Shown: positions 34,885 to 43,775 of the stretch, piece after piece | Layout of the letters: each line of letters opens with the position of its first letter | How positions within the stretch are numbered: the first letter of the stretch is position 1 | NCBI GenBank assembly: GCA_016714975.1 | Contig: JADKBR010000028.1 | Coordinates: forward strand, 1-64,000 | From: Candidatus Dechloromonas phosphorivorans | GTDB taxonomy: Bacteria; Pseudomonadota; Gammaproteobacteria; Burkholderiales; Rhodocyclaceae | DNA length: 64,000 nt | Direction of reading: 5' to 3' | Made by a program: the position numbers and the translations under genes | Notes under the pieces: model-generated | What the model saw: the letters and a program-made list of their open reading frames with translations, nothing else | The model's database searches: none | Told to the model about the DNA's origin: nothing

Positions 34885-35766
34885 ATGGAAATTCTCGGAA
34901 TCTCGACCGCCCTGCTTGGTAGCCAACTGCTGGTCGGGCTAATCAATGGCTCGTTCTACGCCATTCTCAGCCTCGGGCTGGCCATCATCTTCGGTCTGCT
35001 CAACATCATCAATTTCAGCCACGGCGCGCAATACATGATGGGCGCTTTCGTCGCCTGGATCGCTCTGACCCGCTTCGGCATCAATTACTGGGTATCGCTG
35101 ATCGCCGCCCCGCTCATCGTCGGTGCGCTCGGCGTGCTGATCGAGCGCCTGATGCTGCGCCGGCTCTACAAGCTGGATCACCTCTACGGCCTGCTGCTGA
35201 CCTTTGGTCTGGCACTGATCTTCGAAGGCGTCTTCCGCGACCAGTTCGGCATTTCCGGCGAAAGCTACGAGGTTCCCGAACTACTCTCCGGCGGCGTCAA
35301 TCTCGGCTTCATGTTCCTGCCCATCTATCGCGGCTGGGTCATCGTCGCCTCGCTGACCGTCTGCTTCGGCACCTGGTACATGATCGAGCGCACCAAGCTC
35401 GGCGCCTACCTGCGCGCCGGCACCGAAAATTCGCAGATGGTCCAGGCCCTGGGCATCAACGTGCCGCTGCTGATCACCTTCACCTACGGCTATGGCGTAG
35501 CCTTGGCCGCCTTTGCCGGCGTGCTGGCGGCACCGATCTTCCAGGTCAATCCGTTGATGGGCTCCAACCTGATCATCGTCGTCTTCGCCGTGGTCGTCAT
35601 CGGCGGCATGGGCTCGATCATGGGCTCGATCCTGACCGGTCTCGGCCTCGGCCTGATCGAAGGCCTGACCAGGGTGGTCTATTCGGAAGCCTCAAGCGTC
35701 GTCGTCTTCGTCATCATGGTCATTGTCCTGCTGGTCCGCCCGGCCGGCCTGTTCGGCAAGTCCTGA
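34885..35766 (+). CDS. livH: Branched-chain-type ABC transporter permease LivH
   Basis: A 293-residue inner-membrane permease with about eight hydrophobic segments. It has the LivH hallmarks LVGLINGSFYAILSLGLAII near the N terminus, NFSHGAQYMMGAF, and the cytoplasmic coupling loop AGTENSQMVQALGINV. GGMGSIMGSILTGLGLGLIE lies near the end. It forms the channel with LivM and docks on LivF/LivG. Confidence 0.94.
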   Translation: MEILGISTALLGSQLLVGLINGSFYAILSLGLAIIFGLLNIINFSHGAQYMMGAFVAWIALTRFGINYWVSLIAAPLIVGALGVLIERLMLRRLYKLDHLYGLLLTFGLALIFEGVFRDQFGISGESYEVPELLSGGVNLGFMFLPIYRGWVIVASLTVCFGTWYMIERTKLGAYLRAGTENSQMVQALGINVPLLITFTYGYGVALAAFAGVLAAPIFQVNPLMGSNLIIVVFAVVVIGGMGSIMGSILTGLGLGLIEGLTRVVYSEASSVVVFVIMVIVLLVRPAGLFGKS

Positions 35767-35786
35767 AGTGCGCTGAAGGAAATCAA

Positions 35787-36740
35787 ATGAACTCGTCTGC
35801 CAACTTTCTGGAGTCGAAGCTGCCGCTGTTCTTCGGCGTGCTGTTCGTCATCGGCCTGATCGCCCCGTTTGCGGTCTACCCGACTTTTCTGATGAAAATC
35901 CTCTGCTATGGCCTGTTCGCCTGCGCCTTCAACCTGCTACTCGGCTTTGCCGGGTTGCTTTCATTCGGTCATGCCGCCTTTCTCGGCACTGCCGGCTATG
36001 TTTGCGGCCTGATGGTGCGCGATATCGGCGTCACGCCGGAAGTCGGCATCCTCGCCGGCACTGTCGCAGCCGGCCTGCTCGGCTGGCTGTTCGGCTGGCT
36101 GGCCATCAAGCGCACCGGCATCTACTTTGCGATGATCACGCTGGCCCTGGCCCAGATGGTCTTCTTCCTCGCCATCCAGATCAAGGAAACCGGCGGCGAG
36201 GACGGTCTGCAGGGCGTGCCGCGCGGCCACCTGTTCGGCCTGCTCGACCTCTCCGACAACATCGCCATGTACTACCTGGTGTTTGCCATCTTCTGCTTCG
36301 GCTTTTTTGTCATCTACCGTACCATCCATTCGCCCTTCGGCCAGATTCTCAAGGCAATCCGCGAAAACGAACCGCGCGCCATCTCGCTCGGCTACGACGT
36401 TGCCAAATTCAAGCTGATCGCCTTCATCATCTCGGCTGCACTGGCCGGCATGGCCGGAGCGACCAAGACGCTGGTCTTCCAGTTGGCATCGCTGAGCGAT
36501 GTGCACTGGCACGCGTCGGGCGAAGTGGTGCTGATGACTTTGCTCGGTGGCTTGGGCACCATCCTCGGCCCGGTCGTCGGGGCCGCCACTATCGTTGCCC
36601 TGCAGACCCAATTGGCAGACTCTGTCGGCTCCTGGGTGACGGTGATCATGGGTGCGATTTTTGTCGTGTGCGTACTCAGCTTCCGGCGCGGCATGGTCGG
36701 CGAACTACAGGCACTGATCAAGCGTTCAGGGGTCAATTAA
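35787..36740 (+). CDS. livM: Branched-chain-type ABC transporter permease LivM
   Basis: A 317-residue permease, last gene of the liv run, 20 bases after livH. Features are LLLGFAGLLSFGHAAFLGTA, the coupling loop KAIRENEPRAISLGYDV and GGLGTILGPVVGAATIVAL. The length is normal. About 155 bases without a recognisable gene or clear terminator separate it from the convergent MFS gene. Confidence 0.94.
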   Translation: MNSSANFLESKLPLFFGVLFVIGLIAPFAVYPTFLMKILCYGLFACAFNLLLGFAGLLSFGHAAFLGTAGYVCGLMVRDIGVTPEVGILAGTVAAGLLGWLFGWLAIKRTGIYFAMITLALAQMVFFLAIQIKETGGEDGLQGVPRGHLFGLLDLSDNIAMYYLVFAIFCFGFFVIYRTIHSPFGQILKAIRENEPRAISLGYDVAKFKLIAFIISAALAGMAGATKTLVFQLASLSDVHWHASGEVVLMTLLGGLGTILGPVVGAATIVALQTQLADSVGSWVTVIMGAIFVVCVLSFRRGMVGELQALIKRSGVN

Positions 36741-36895
36741 ATCGGGGCTTGCCGTTAACCCGTCCATGGCGGCCGCTAGCGCAACATGGCATCACTGTCC
36801 TTGGTCAAAGGAGCCACAAGTTCCCAAGGGTCGAACTTCTGCTCATGGCCGCGGCCTTGTCTGTAGCCGCGCACGTCTCAACCGGCAGACGCAAG

Positions 36896-38125
36896 TCACG
36901 TTCTCGCATCCGCAGCCTCCAGCCGCACAATACCGAACCGAAGAAGCGTCAGCGCAGCCAGTCCGAGCGTACCCGCCATGGTAAACAGCGGCACGTAGCC
37001 GACCGACTTGGCCAGAACTCCGCTCATTGCGCCGACCAGGCCGGCGAACAGGACCTGGGCGCTGGCCTGCAGGGTGAAGTCGGCCCCTTCGTGCTCGGGG
37101 CGGCATTTCTGCATCATGACCGCGAACAGGGCGACCGTAGACATTCCATCGGCGATTTGCTCGCCGAGGGCGACCAGATAGACCAGGCCGGTGTCGCCCC
37201 CCGCATTCACCAGCAAGGCCATCGATGCGATGCCCGCGGCCTGCAGGCTGCCGAAGATCAGGAGCGAGCGCCGGGCGCCCAGCCGCGCGTAGAGCAGGCC
37301 TCCCAATGCGGCGCCACCGATGCCGGCAACGCTGCTGATCAAGGTCAGTTCGCCGAGAGCGGTATTGGTCCAGCCCTGATCAACCAGCATCGGTTTGATC
37401 ATCGGCGATCCCAGCGCGTCGCCAAGCTTGAAAGTCAGGACCACCGCCAGCCAGGCGAGCATTCCCGGCTGCGCCAGCAGGCCGCGGTAATGGCTCAGCA
37501 GCAGGCGCGGCCCACGAGCGTCTTCGGCTGCCATTGGCCGATGCGGAATCCGCTGCTGTTCGGGAAAACGCCAGATCGGCACCGTGCACAGCAGCAGCAA
37601 CACGGTGACCAAGGCCAGACTGAGATTCCAGCCAAGCTGGTCGATGACGATCAGTAGACCGCTGCCGCTGATGATCATGCCGACCTTGTAGCCGCCGACC
37701 TGCAGGCTGTTGCCGAGACCGCGACCGCGCTCGGACAGCAGGCGCACGGTAAGGCCGTCGGTAGCGATGTCCTGGGTGGAGGCAGCCATGTTGATGAGCA
37801 GGATCAGGCCGAGCAGCAGCGGCAACTGAACTGTGAACAAGGTCGCCGGGCTGATCAGGGCGAGGCTGGCGACACAGAGGATGACGGTTGTCTGCAGCGG
37901 CAGTATCCAGCCGCGATGATGACCGAGACGTTCCGAGGCGATGCGGTCAACCCAAGGCGCCCACAGCACCTTGAGCATCCACGGCAACGCCAGCAACTTG
38001 AGCACGCCGATCACCGCAAGGTCGACGCCATGCTGGCGCAGCAGCACCGGCAGCGAATGGGCGATCAGCCCCGAGGGCAGCCCCTGCGCGCAGTAGAGGC
38101 TGGCCAGCAGGACCAATGTCGGCAT
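36896..38125 (-). CDS. MFS transporter of the RhtX/FptX siderophore-uptake type
   Basis: A protein of about 409 residues with 12 hydrophobic segments. It starts MPTLVLLASLYCAQGLPSG and continues VLRQHGVDLAVIG, LPWMLKVLWAPWVDRI and TQDIATDGLTVRLLSERGRG, close to the AmpG/RhtX/FptX group. FptX and RhtX import iron-siderophores across the inner membrane; AmpG imports muropeptides. Length and the PWMLKVLWAPWVDR segment favour RhtX/FptX, but no TonB receptor or siderophore gene is nearby, so the substrate is open. The ATG at 38125 is preferred to one 36 bases upstream. Confidence 0.8.
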   Translation of the reverse strand: MPTLVLLASLYCAQGLPSGLIAHSLPVLLRQHGVDLAVIGVLKLLALPWMLKVLWAPWVDRIASERLGHHRGWILPLQTTVILCVASLALISPATLFTVQLPLLLGLILLINMAASTQDIATDGLTVRLLSERGRGLGNSLQVGGYKVGMIISGSGLLIVIDQLGWNLSLALVTVLLLLCTVPIWRFPEQQRIPHRPMAAEDARGPRLLLSHYRGLLAQPGMLAWLAVVLTFKLGDALGSPMIKPMLVDQGWTNTALGELTLISSVAGIGGAALGGLLYARLGARRSLLIFGSLQAAGIASMALLVNAGGDTGLVYLVALGEQIADGMSTVALFAVMMQKCRPEHEGADFTLQASAQVLFAGLVGAMSGVLAKSVGYVPLFTMAGTLGLAALTLLRFGIVRLEAADART

Positions 38126-38318
38126 GCTGGGACTCTCTGCGGCATTACCGGATGGTTGCATCAGGGATCCGGCATCCAGGGCGGCTTCAGGATTTGCCGA
38201 TATTCAGCCGTCGACCGCGACAACCGGCTCCGCCGACGGGGATTGCGTGCTGCCGATGGCCTGGCGCGCGAAAATGAACGCTCGGGGAACGATCTATTGC
38301 CGCTGCCGTCTGCGCCAC

Positions 38319-39572
38319 TCAACAACTCGGGCGACACAGGGCGATCCGATGGCTATTATCGAGATCGGCTTCGACGGTGGCCACCACTGTCGCATCGGCC
38401 TTGCCGTTGGCCACCCGATCCTTGAGGATGGCCAGTATCTCCGCCGGCTCCAGTGGCCTGTGATAGGGGCGATCCTGGGCCAACGCCTGGAAAACGTCGG
38501 CGACATTGATGATGCGCGCTTCGAGCGGCAGCGCATCGCCGGCGACATGAAACGGGTAGCCTTGGCCATCGGGGGTTTCATGGTGGTACGAGGCCCAGCG
38601 CGCGATTTCCTCGATGGCGTGGAGTCGCTGGAGCACCTCGAACGTGCCACGGCTGTGTGTCTTCATGAGTTCGAGTTCGTCGGCCGAGAGAGCGCCATTG
38701 GCTTCGATGATCTCTCCGGGAATCTGCAGCTTGCCGATATCGTGCAGCAAGCCCGCCACCTCGATCCTTTCACAGGTCACGGCATCCAAGCCCATGCGGC
38801 CTGCCAGATGCCGTGCCAGCAGGGAGACGCCGCGCGAGTGTTGCTCCGTATAGGGCGACTTGGCGTCGAGGATGCGGGCAAAGATATCGGTGCAACGCTT
38901 GAATTCTTGCCAGCTGACTAGCCACAGGTCGCGGAAGGCTTCCATCTCCGTCTGGTACTGCCGCACCGCATTGGGCTGCAAGGCCAGCCAGAACCCGTCT
39001 CCTACCGACTGTTCGAGAAAGGCATCGACGAGGTCGGGAGCGAAGAGGCATCCGCGCGCGGCAGCCAGCCGCGCCCTGATTTCGCCGGCATGCGCGACGG
39101 CGCCCTGATCGCCATGAAAGGGCCCGAGCAATGCATCGATGCGGTCGGCAAGAAAGATCACGTTGGCGAAGCGCGCGACGTCCGGCGGCAGGTTCTGCTT
39201 TTCCAGCCAATCCCAGCGGCTATGGTGATAGCGGATGAGTGGCGCCAGATTGGCAAGCGGCGCGAAATCGCACAGCAGTTCCTCGCCGCGGATGCAATGC
39301 GCCTCGGCGCCCGGCCATTCGAGATCGCGCAGCAGGCGCGGATGGGCGCAACTCGACGCAACGCCGCAGTCATGGAGCAAACCGGCATCGTAAAGCAGCA
39401 CCTGGGCCTTCTCGTCAAGGCCGAGCTGGCGGGCGAGGTCGCGGGCCAGCATGCCAACCCGGCGACCGTGCAGCAGGTCATCGACCCCGACCAGATCGAC
39501 GGTATTGGCGATCGTCATGACCAGCTGGCGCAGGTCGATGGCAAGATCTTGCGGCTGGGCCGGCGCATTCAT
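38319..39572 (-). CDS. HD-GYP-type cyclic di-GMP phosphodiesterase with extra N-terminal HD-like domain
   Basis: A 417-residue protein. The C-terminal domain has the HD-GYP set: LLHDIGKLQIPGEII, KTHSRGTFEVL, YHHETPDGQGYP, ADVFQALAQDRPYH. It lacks a GGDEF domain. The N-terminal half has its own HD-like features (LLYDAGLLHDCGVASS and YHHSRWDWLE), suggesting a second, perhaps degenerate, HD domain. It would hydrolyse cyclic di-GMP to pGpG or GMP. The start at 39572 lies 5 bases after the zapE stop on the same strand, so the two are probably co-transcribed. No membrane segments are seen. Confidence 0.88.
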   Translation of the reverse strand: MNAPAQPQDLAIDLRQLVMTIANTVDLVGVDDLLHGRRVGMLARDLARQLGLDEKAQVLLYDAGLLHDCGVASSCAHPRLLRDLEWPGAEAHCIRGEELLCDFAPLANLAPLIRYHHSRWDWLEKQNLPPDVARFANVIFLADRIDALLGPFHGDQGAVAHAGEIRARLAAARGCLFAPDLVDAFLEQSVGDGFWLALQPNAVRQYQTEMEAFRDLWLVSWQEFKRCTDIFARILDAKSPYTEQHSRGVSLLARHLAGRMGLDAVTCERIEVAGLLHDIGKLQIPGEIIEANGALSADELELMKTHSRGTFEVLQRLHAIEEIARWASYHHETPDGQGYPFHVAGDALPLEARIINVADVFQALAQDRPYHRPLEPAEILAILKDRVANGKADATVVATVEADLDNSHRIALCRPSC

Positions 39573-39577
39573 GACGA

Positions 39578-40693
39578 TCAACCCGAGTTGTGCGGCAGGG
39601 CAAGATAGCCGCGGGAATGCATTTCCGTCAGCCGGCTGACCGTGCGGGCGAACTCGCCGGCTTGGGTGCCTTCGGTGTACAGCGCCTCGGCCGGGCAATC
39701 GGCCGTGGCGATCAGCTTGACCTTGTGGTCGTAGAAGACATCGACCAGCCAGGTAAAGCGGCGCGCTTCGGACGCCTGATGCCGGTTCATTTGCGGAACA
39801 TGCGAGAGCAAAACGCTGTGGTAGCCACGGGCAATTTCCAGATAGTCATTTTGCGAGCGCGGCCCGCCGCACAGCGTCCTGAATTCGAACCAGATGACGC
39901 CATGGCCGCGGCGGACAGTGTCGATGTCACGGCCTAGCACTTCAATAGTGCCGCCCTTCTTGCCCTCCTCGCCGGCCACCGTGCGGAAGTAATCGAGCAT
40001 CTTCTTTTCGGCAGCCGCATCGGCGGGATGATGGTAGATCTCGACCTGATTGAGCGCCCGCAGGCGGTAATCGATTCCGGCCTCGACCTCAAGCACGTCG
40101 AGCTGCCGCTCGAGGAGCGCGATGGTCGGCAGGAAATTTTCCCTTTGCAGGCCGTTCGGGTAAAGGCGGCCGGGCGGGTAGTTCGAGGTCATGACCAGGA
40201 TGACGCCCTTGGCGAACAGCCCGTCGAGCAAGCGGCCGAGAATCATCGCGTCGGCGATGTCCGAGACGTGGAATTCATCGAAGCAGAGCAAGCGAACTTC
40301 CTTGGCGATCTGCCCGGCGATCTTGAGCATCGGGTCAGGTTCGCCCTTGTAGCGATCGAGATCGCGGTGGATCTGCTGCATGAAGGCATGGAAGTGAATG
40401 CGTTTCTTGCGCCGGTAGGGAACCGCGTCATAGAAGCAATCCATCAGGAAGCTCTTGCCGCGCCCGACGCCGCCCCAGAAATACAGCCCTCTTGGCGGCG
40501 TTGGCGGCGCCAGCAGGCGTTTCAGAGTGCTGCTGCGGTCGACCTTGAATGCGAGCAGGTTTCCATAGAGCGCCTGCAGCGCACCGGCGGCCGCCCTCTG
40601 GGCGGCATCGGCAACGTAGCCGCGCGTCTCGAGCAGGGCATCGTACGCATCGAGCATGCCCCGGGGGGGAACCTGAAGTTTCTTGTGCGGCAT
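39578..40693 (-). CDS. zapE: ZapE, AFG1-like cell-division ATPase
   Basis: A 371-residue P-loop ATPase of the ZapE/AFG1 family: YFWGGVGRGKSFLMD (Walker A, about residue 75), HFHAFMQQIH, LLCFDEFHVSDIADAM (Walker B with its acids) and VMTSNYPP (sensor 1), then FTWLVDVFYDHKVKLI. ZapE joins the division ring and modulates FtsZ in E. coli, especially under low oxygen or heat. Start MPHKKLQVPPRG fits the family. It is followed closely by the HD-GYP gene. Confidence 0.94.
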   Translation of the reverse strand: MPHKKLQVPPRGMLDAYDALLETRGYVADAAQRAAAGALQALYGNLLAFKVDRSSTLKRLLAPPTPPRGLYFWGGVGRGKSFLMDCFYDAVPYRRKKRIHFHAFMQQIHRDLDRYKGEPDPMLKIAGQIAKEVRLLCFDEFHVSDIADAMILGRLLDGLFAKGVILVMTSNYPPGRLYPNGLQRENFLPTIALLERQLDVLEVEAGIDYRLRALNQVEIYHHPADAAAEKKMLDYFRTVAGEEGKKGGTIEVLGRDIDTVRRGHGVIWFEFRTLCGGPRSQNDYLEIARGYHSVLLSHVPQMNRHQASEARRFTWLVDVFYDHKVKLIATADCPAEALYTEGTQAGEFARTVSRLTEMHSRGYLALPHNSG

Positions 40694-40901
40694 GGGGCGA
40701 AGAGTATCTTGGTCGACGGTGGATTGGCGCGGCAGCAGACACGATTATACGGAAACGTGCGCCCAGGTCAGGCGCGCTGTAAACCGAAAACCCGCCGCCG
40801 GGCAAGACGATCAGGATGTTCGACGCAAAGCGCCGTTCGCCACTGCTCGCTGAGGCGGAGACCTTCGCTGCAGATCGCAATAACGGTGTGGGCCCCAAAG
40901 C

Positions 40902-40928
40902 AAAAAAGAGCCCCACAGGGCTCTTTTT
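40902..40928 (-). terminator. Bidirectional intrinsic terminator after lpdA
   Basis: A stem of GAGCCC / GGGCTC with a 4-base loop is flanked by A and T runs. On the minus strand it reads GAGCCC, loop, GGGCTC, TTTTTT, a good intrinsic terminator 37 bases past the lpdA stop. It closes the sdh-gltA-suc-lpd cluster. Confidence 0.85.
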
Positions 40929-40964
40929 CGAAAGATCGGCCGACACCACGGCCGGCTACGCGGC

Positions 40965-42389
40965 TCAGAAGTGCAGCGGACGCTTGTCGCAGGCCAGCGC
41001 TGCTTCATGCACCGCTTCCGACAGCGTCGGGTGAGCGTGACATATACGCGCCAGATCCTCGGATGCGCCAGCGAATTCCATCGCCACGACGGCTTCGGAA
41101 ATCAATTCGGATGCATTGGCGCCGATGATGTGCACACCCAGGATGCGGTCGGTCTCCGCACTGGCAAGCATTTTGACAAAGCCCGACGGATCGCCCATGC
41201 CGAGAGCGCGGCCATTGGCGAGGAACGGAATCTTGCCGACCTTGTAGGCAATGCCGTCAGCCTTCAACTGCTGCTCGGTCTTGCCGACCCAGGCAATTTC
41301 CGGCGCGGTGTAGATCACCCAGGGGATGGTGTCGAAATTGCAGTGACCGGCCTGGCCCGCCATCAGTTCGGCGATCATGACTCCCTCTTCCATCGCCTTG
41401 TGGGCAAGCATCGGCCCGCGCACGACGTCGCCGACCGCCCAGACACCCGGCAGGTTCGTCTTGCAGTGGCCATCGACCTCGACAAAGCCGCGCGCATCAA
41501 GCTTGAGGCCGACGCCTCCGGCATTCAGGCCGTCGGTGTTGGGAATGCGCCCGATCGAAACGATCAGGCGGTCGGCATCAAGTTTCTGAGCCTGACCATC
41601 CTTGTCATCGTAGTCTATCGAAACGCCGTTCTTGCTCACCTTGATGTCGCCGATCGTGACGCCGGTGCGAATATCAAGACCCTGCTTGGCAAATAGCTTG
41701 GCTGCTTCCTTCGCCACATCCTGGTCGGCAACCGCAAGAAAATCGGGCATCGCTTCGAGGATGGTTACTTCGGAACCAAGACGACGCCAGACGGAACCCA
41801 TTTCCAGGCCGATGACACCGGCGCCGATGATGGCGAGCTTTTCGGGCACCGATTCCTGGTCGAGGGCACCCTCGTTGTCCAGGACGATCTTGTTGTCGAC
41901 CGGTACATTCTGCAGATGACGCGCCTTGGAACCCGTCGCAACTATGACCTGCTTTGCCAGAATTTCCTCGGTGCCAACCGTGACCTTCCAAAGATCGTTC
42001 TCGCGGGCGGCGAAAGCTCCGTGGCCGGGCAGGAAAGTCACCTTGTTTTTGCGGAACAGACCCTTGATGCCCGAGGTCAGCTGGTTGACGACGGTATCCT
42101 TGCGCCCCTTCATGACGGGCACATCGATGGTCGGCGGCGCCACCTTGATGCCCTGCCCGGCGAAGCTGTGCGCAGCCTCCTCGAACAGATGCGAGGTATG
42201 AAGCAACGCTTTCGACGGAATGCAGCCAACGTTAAGGCAGGTACCACCGAGCCGCGGTTCGCCCTTGGGGTCGGCATAGGGATTGGATTCGCAGCAAGCG
42301 GTGGAAAAGCCCAGCTGGGCAGCGCGGATGGCGGCAACGTAGCCGCCCGGGCCACCGCCGATCACGAGAACGTCAAAAGGTTGGGACAT
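40965..42389 (-). CDS. lpdA: Dihydrolipoyl dehydrogenase (E3)
   Basis: A 474-residue flavoprotein that reoxidises the lipoyl groups of the 2-oxoglutarate (and possibly pyruvate) dehydrogenase complex. It has the N-terminal FAD motif DVLVIGGGPGGYVAAIRAAQ, the redox disulfide GGTCLNVGCIPSKALL, the NAD motif AIIGAGVIGLEMGSVW and the C-terminal active-site His region CHAHPTLSEAVHEAAL. It follows sucB by 126 bases on the same strand and ends the TCA cluster. A terminator lies downstream. Confidence 0.96.
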   Translation of the reverse strand: MSQPFDVLVIGGGPGGYVAAIRAAQLGFSTACCESNPYADPKGEPRLGGTCLNVGCIPSKALLHTSHLFEEAAHSFAGQGIKVAPPTIDVPVMKGRKDTVVNQLTSGIKGLFRKNKVTFLPGHGAFAARENDLWKVTVGTEEILAKQVIVATGSKARHLQNVPVDNKIVLDNEGALDQESVPEKLAIIGAGVIGLEMGSVWRRLGSEVTILEAMPDFLAVADQDVAKEAAKLFAKQGLDIRTGVTIGDIKVSKNGVSIDYDDKDGQAQKLDADRLIVSIGRIPNTDGLNAGGVGLKLDARGFVEVDGHCKTNLPGVWAVGDVVRGPMLAHKAMEEGVMIAELMAGQAGHCNFDTIPWVIYTAPEIAWVGKTEQQLKADGIAYKVGKIPFLANGRALGMGDPSGFVKMLASAETDRILGVHIIGANASELISEAVVAMEFAGASEDLARICHAHPTLSEAVHEAALACDKRPLHF

Positions 42390-42515
42390 GTCTTCGTTCC
42401 TTGGTCCAGTGGAAACCGTCCGGCATTGCCGGACATGAATGAAAAGGGGACCCGGGAGGACGGACCGGGCACGGTTGTGCCGGGTCCTTTACCCCGGATC
42501 CCCGAAAACGATCGC

Positions 42516-43751
42516 TCAAACGCCGAGCAGCAGGCGGGACGGATCTTCCAGCGCTTCCTTCATGGCCACCAGACCAAGCACCGCTTCACGGCCGTCGATG
42601 ATCCGGTGGTCGTAAGACATGGCCAGGTAATTCATCGGACGCACGACGACCTGACCGTTTTCCACCATGGCGCGGTCTTTGGTGGCATGGATGCCGAGGA
42701 TCGCGGATTGGGGGGGGTTGATGATCGGCGTCGACATCATGGAACCGAAAATGCCGCCGTTGGAGATCGAGAAGGTGCCGCCGGTCAGATCTTCTATAGA
42801 GAGCTTGCCATCCTTGGCCTTGGCGCCGAATTCAGCAATCTTCTTCTCGATTTCGGCAATCGTCATCTGATCGGCATTGCGAATGATCGGCACCACCAGA
42901 CCGCGCGGCGACCCGACAGCGATGCCGATGTCAATGTAGCCGTGGTAGACGACATCGTTGCCATCGACCGACGCGTTCAGGACCGGGAATCTCTGCAGCG
43001 CGGCACAAGCGGCCTTGACGAAGAAGCCCATGAAGCCGAGACGAACGCCATGGGCCTTCTCGAACTTCTCGGCATACTGCTTGCGCAGCCCCATGACGGG
43101 ACCCATGTTCACTTCGTTGAATGTGGTCAGGATGGCGTTACTCGCTTGCGATTGCAGCAGACGTTCGGCAATCCTGGCACGCAGGCGAGACATCGGCACC
43201 CGCTGTTCGGTACGCGGACCGGTATCGACGCCGGTCGCCGGCGTCGGCAGGGCGGCCCGCGCTGCCACGGGTGCGGCGACCGGGCCAGCTGGCGCTGCGG
43301 CCTTGGGCTGGACAGCAACCGCATCCTCCTTGGTCACGCGACCGCCACGGCCGGAACCGGCGACGTCGGCGGCAGCAACCCCCTTCTCGTCGAGGACCTT
43401 GCGCGCGGCCGGGCTGGCCGTGCCGGCCGGGACGGCGGCGGGTGCTGACGAGGCTGCCGGAGCGGCAGCGGCCTTCGGCGCTTCGGCCGCCGCCGCGGCT
43501 TCTCCGGCCTTGGCTTCGGTATCGATGCGGGCGATCAGTTCGCCCGCCACAACTGTTTCGCCATCGGCCTTGACGATTTCAACCAGAACGCCGGCATCTG
43601 GTGCAGGAACCTCGAGAACGACCTTGTCGGTCTCGACATCGATCAGGATCTCGTCGCGTGCAACGGAATCACCAATCTTCTTTCTCCAGGAGGCCAGGGT
43701 GCCTTCGGCAACTGACTCGGAGAGTTGGGGAACTTGGACTTCGATGATCAT
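42516..43751 (-). CDS. sucB: Dihydrolipoyllysine succinyltransferase (E2 of 2-oxoglutarate dehydrogenase)
   Basis: A 411-residue E2. The lipoyl domain (residues 1-77) carries the lipoyl-lysine in IDVETDKVVLE. An Ala/Pro-rich linker follows, then a peripheral-subunit-binding domain (SPAARKVLDEKGVAAADVAGS), a second linker, and the catalytic domain ending in SYDHRIIDGREAV with the active-site His and Asp. Single lipoyl domain and length fit SucB. It transfers the succinyl group to CoA. It is 24 bases downstream of sucA. Confidence 0.96.
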   Translation of the reverse strand: MIIEVQVPQLSESVAEGTLASWRKKIGDSVARDEILIDVETDKVVLEVPAPDAGVLVEIVKADGETVVAGELIARIDTEAKAGEAAAAAEAPKAAAAPAASSAPAAVPAGTASPAARKVLDEKGVAAADVAGSGRGGRVTKEDAVAVQPKAAAPAGPVAAPVAARAALPTPATGVDTGPRTEQRVPMSRLRARIAERLLQSQASNAILTTFNEVNMGPVMGLRKQYAEKFEKAHGVRLGFMGFFVKAACAALQRFPVLNASVDGNDVVYHGYIDIGIAVGSPRGLVVPIIRNADQMTIAEIEKKIAEFGAKAKDGKLSIEDLTGGTFSISNGGIFGSMMSTPIINPPQSAILGIHATKDRAMVENGQVVVRPMNYLAMSYDHRIIDGREAVLGLVAMKEALEDPSRLLLGV

Positions 43752-43775
43752 AATGACTCCACTCTGCTTTGGTTA

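Noticed and set aside
36741..36895. Gap between livM and the MFS gene inspected for a terminator or small gene
   Set aside because: No stem with a T tract and no ORF with a ribosome site was found.
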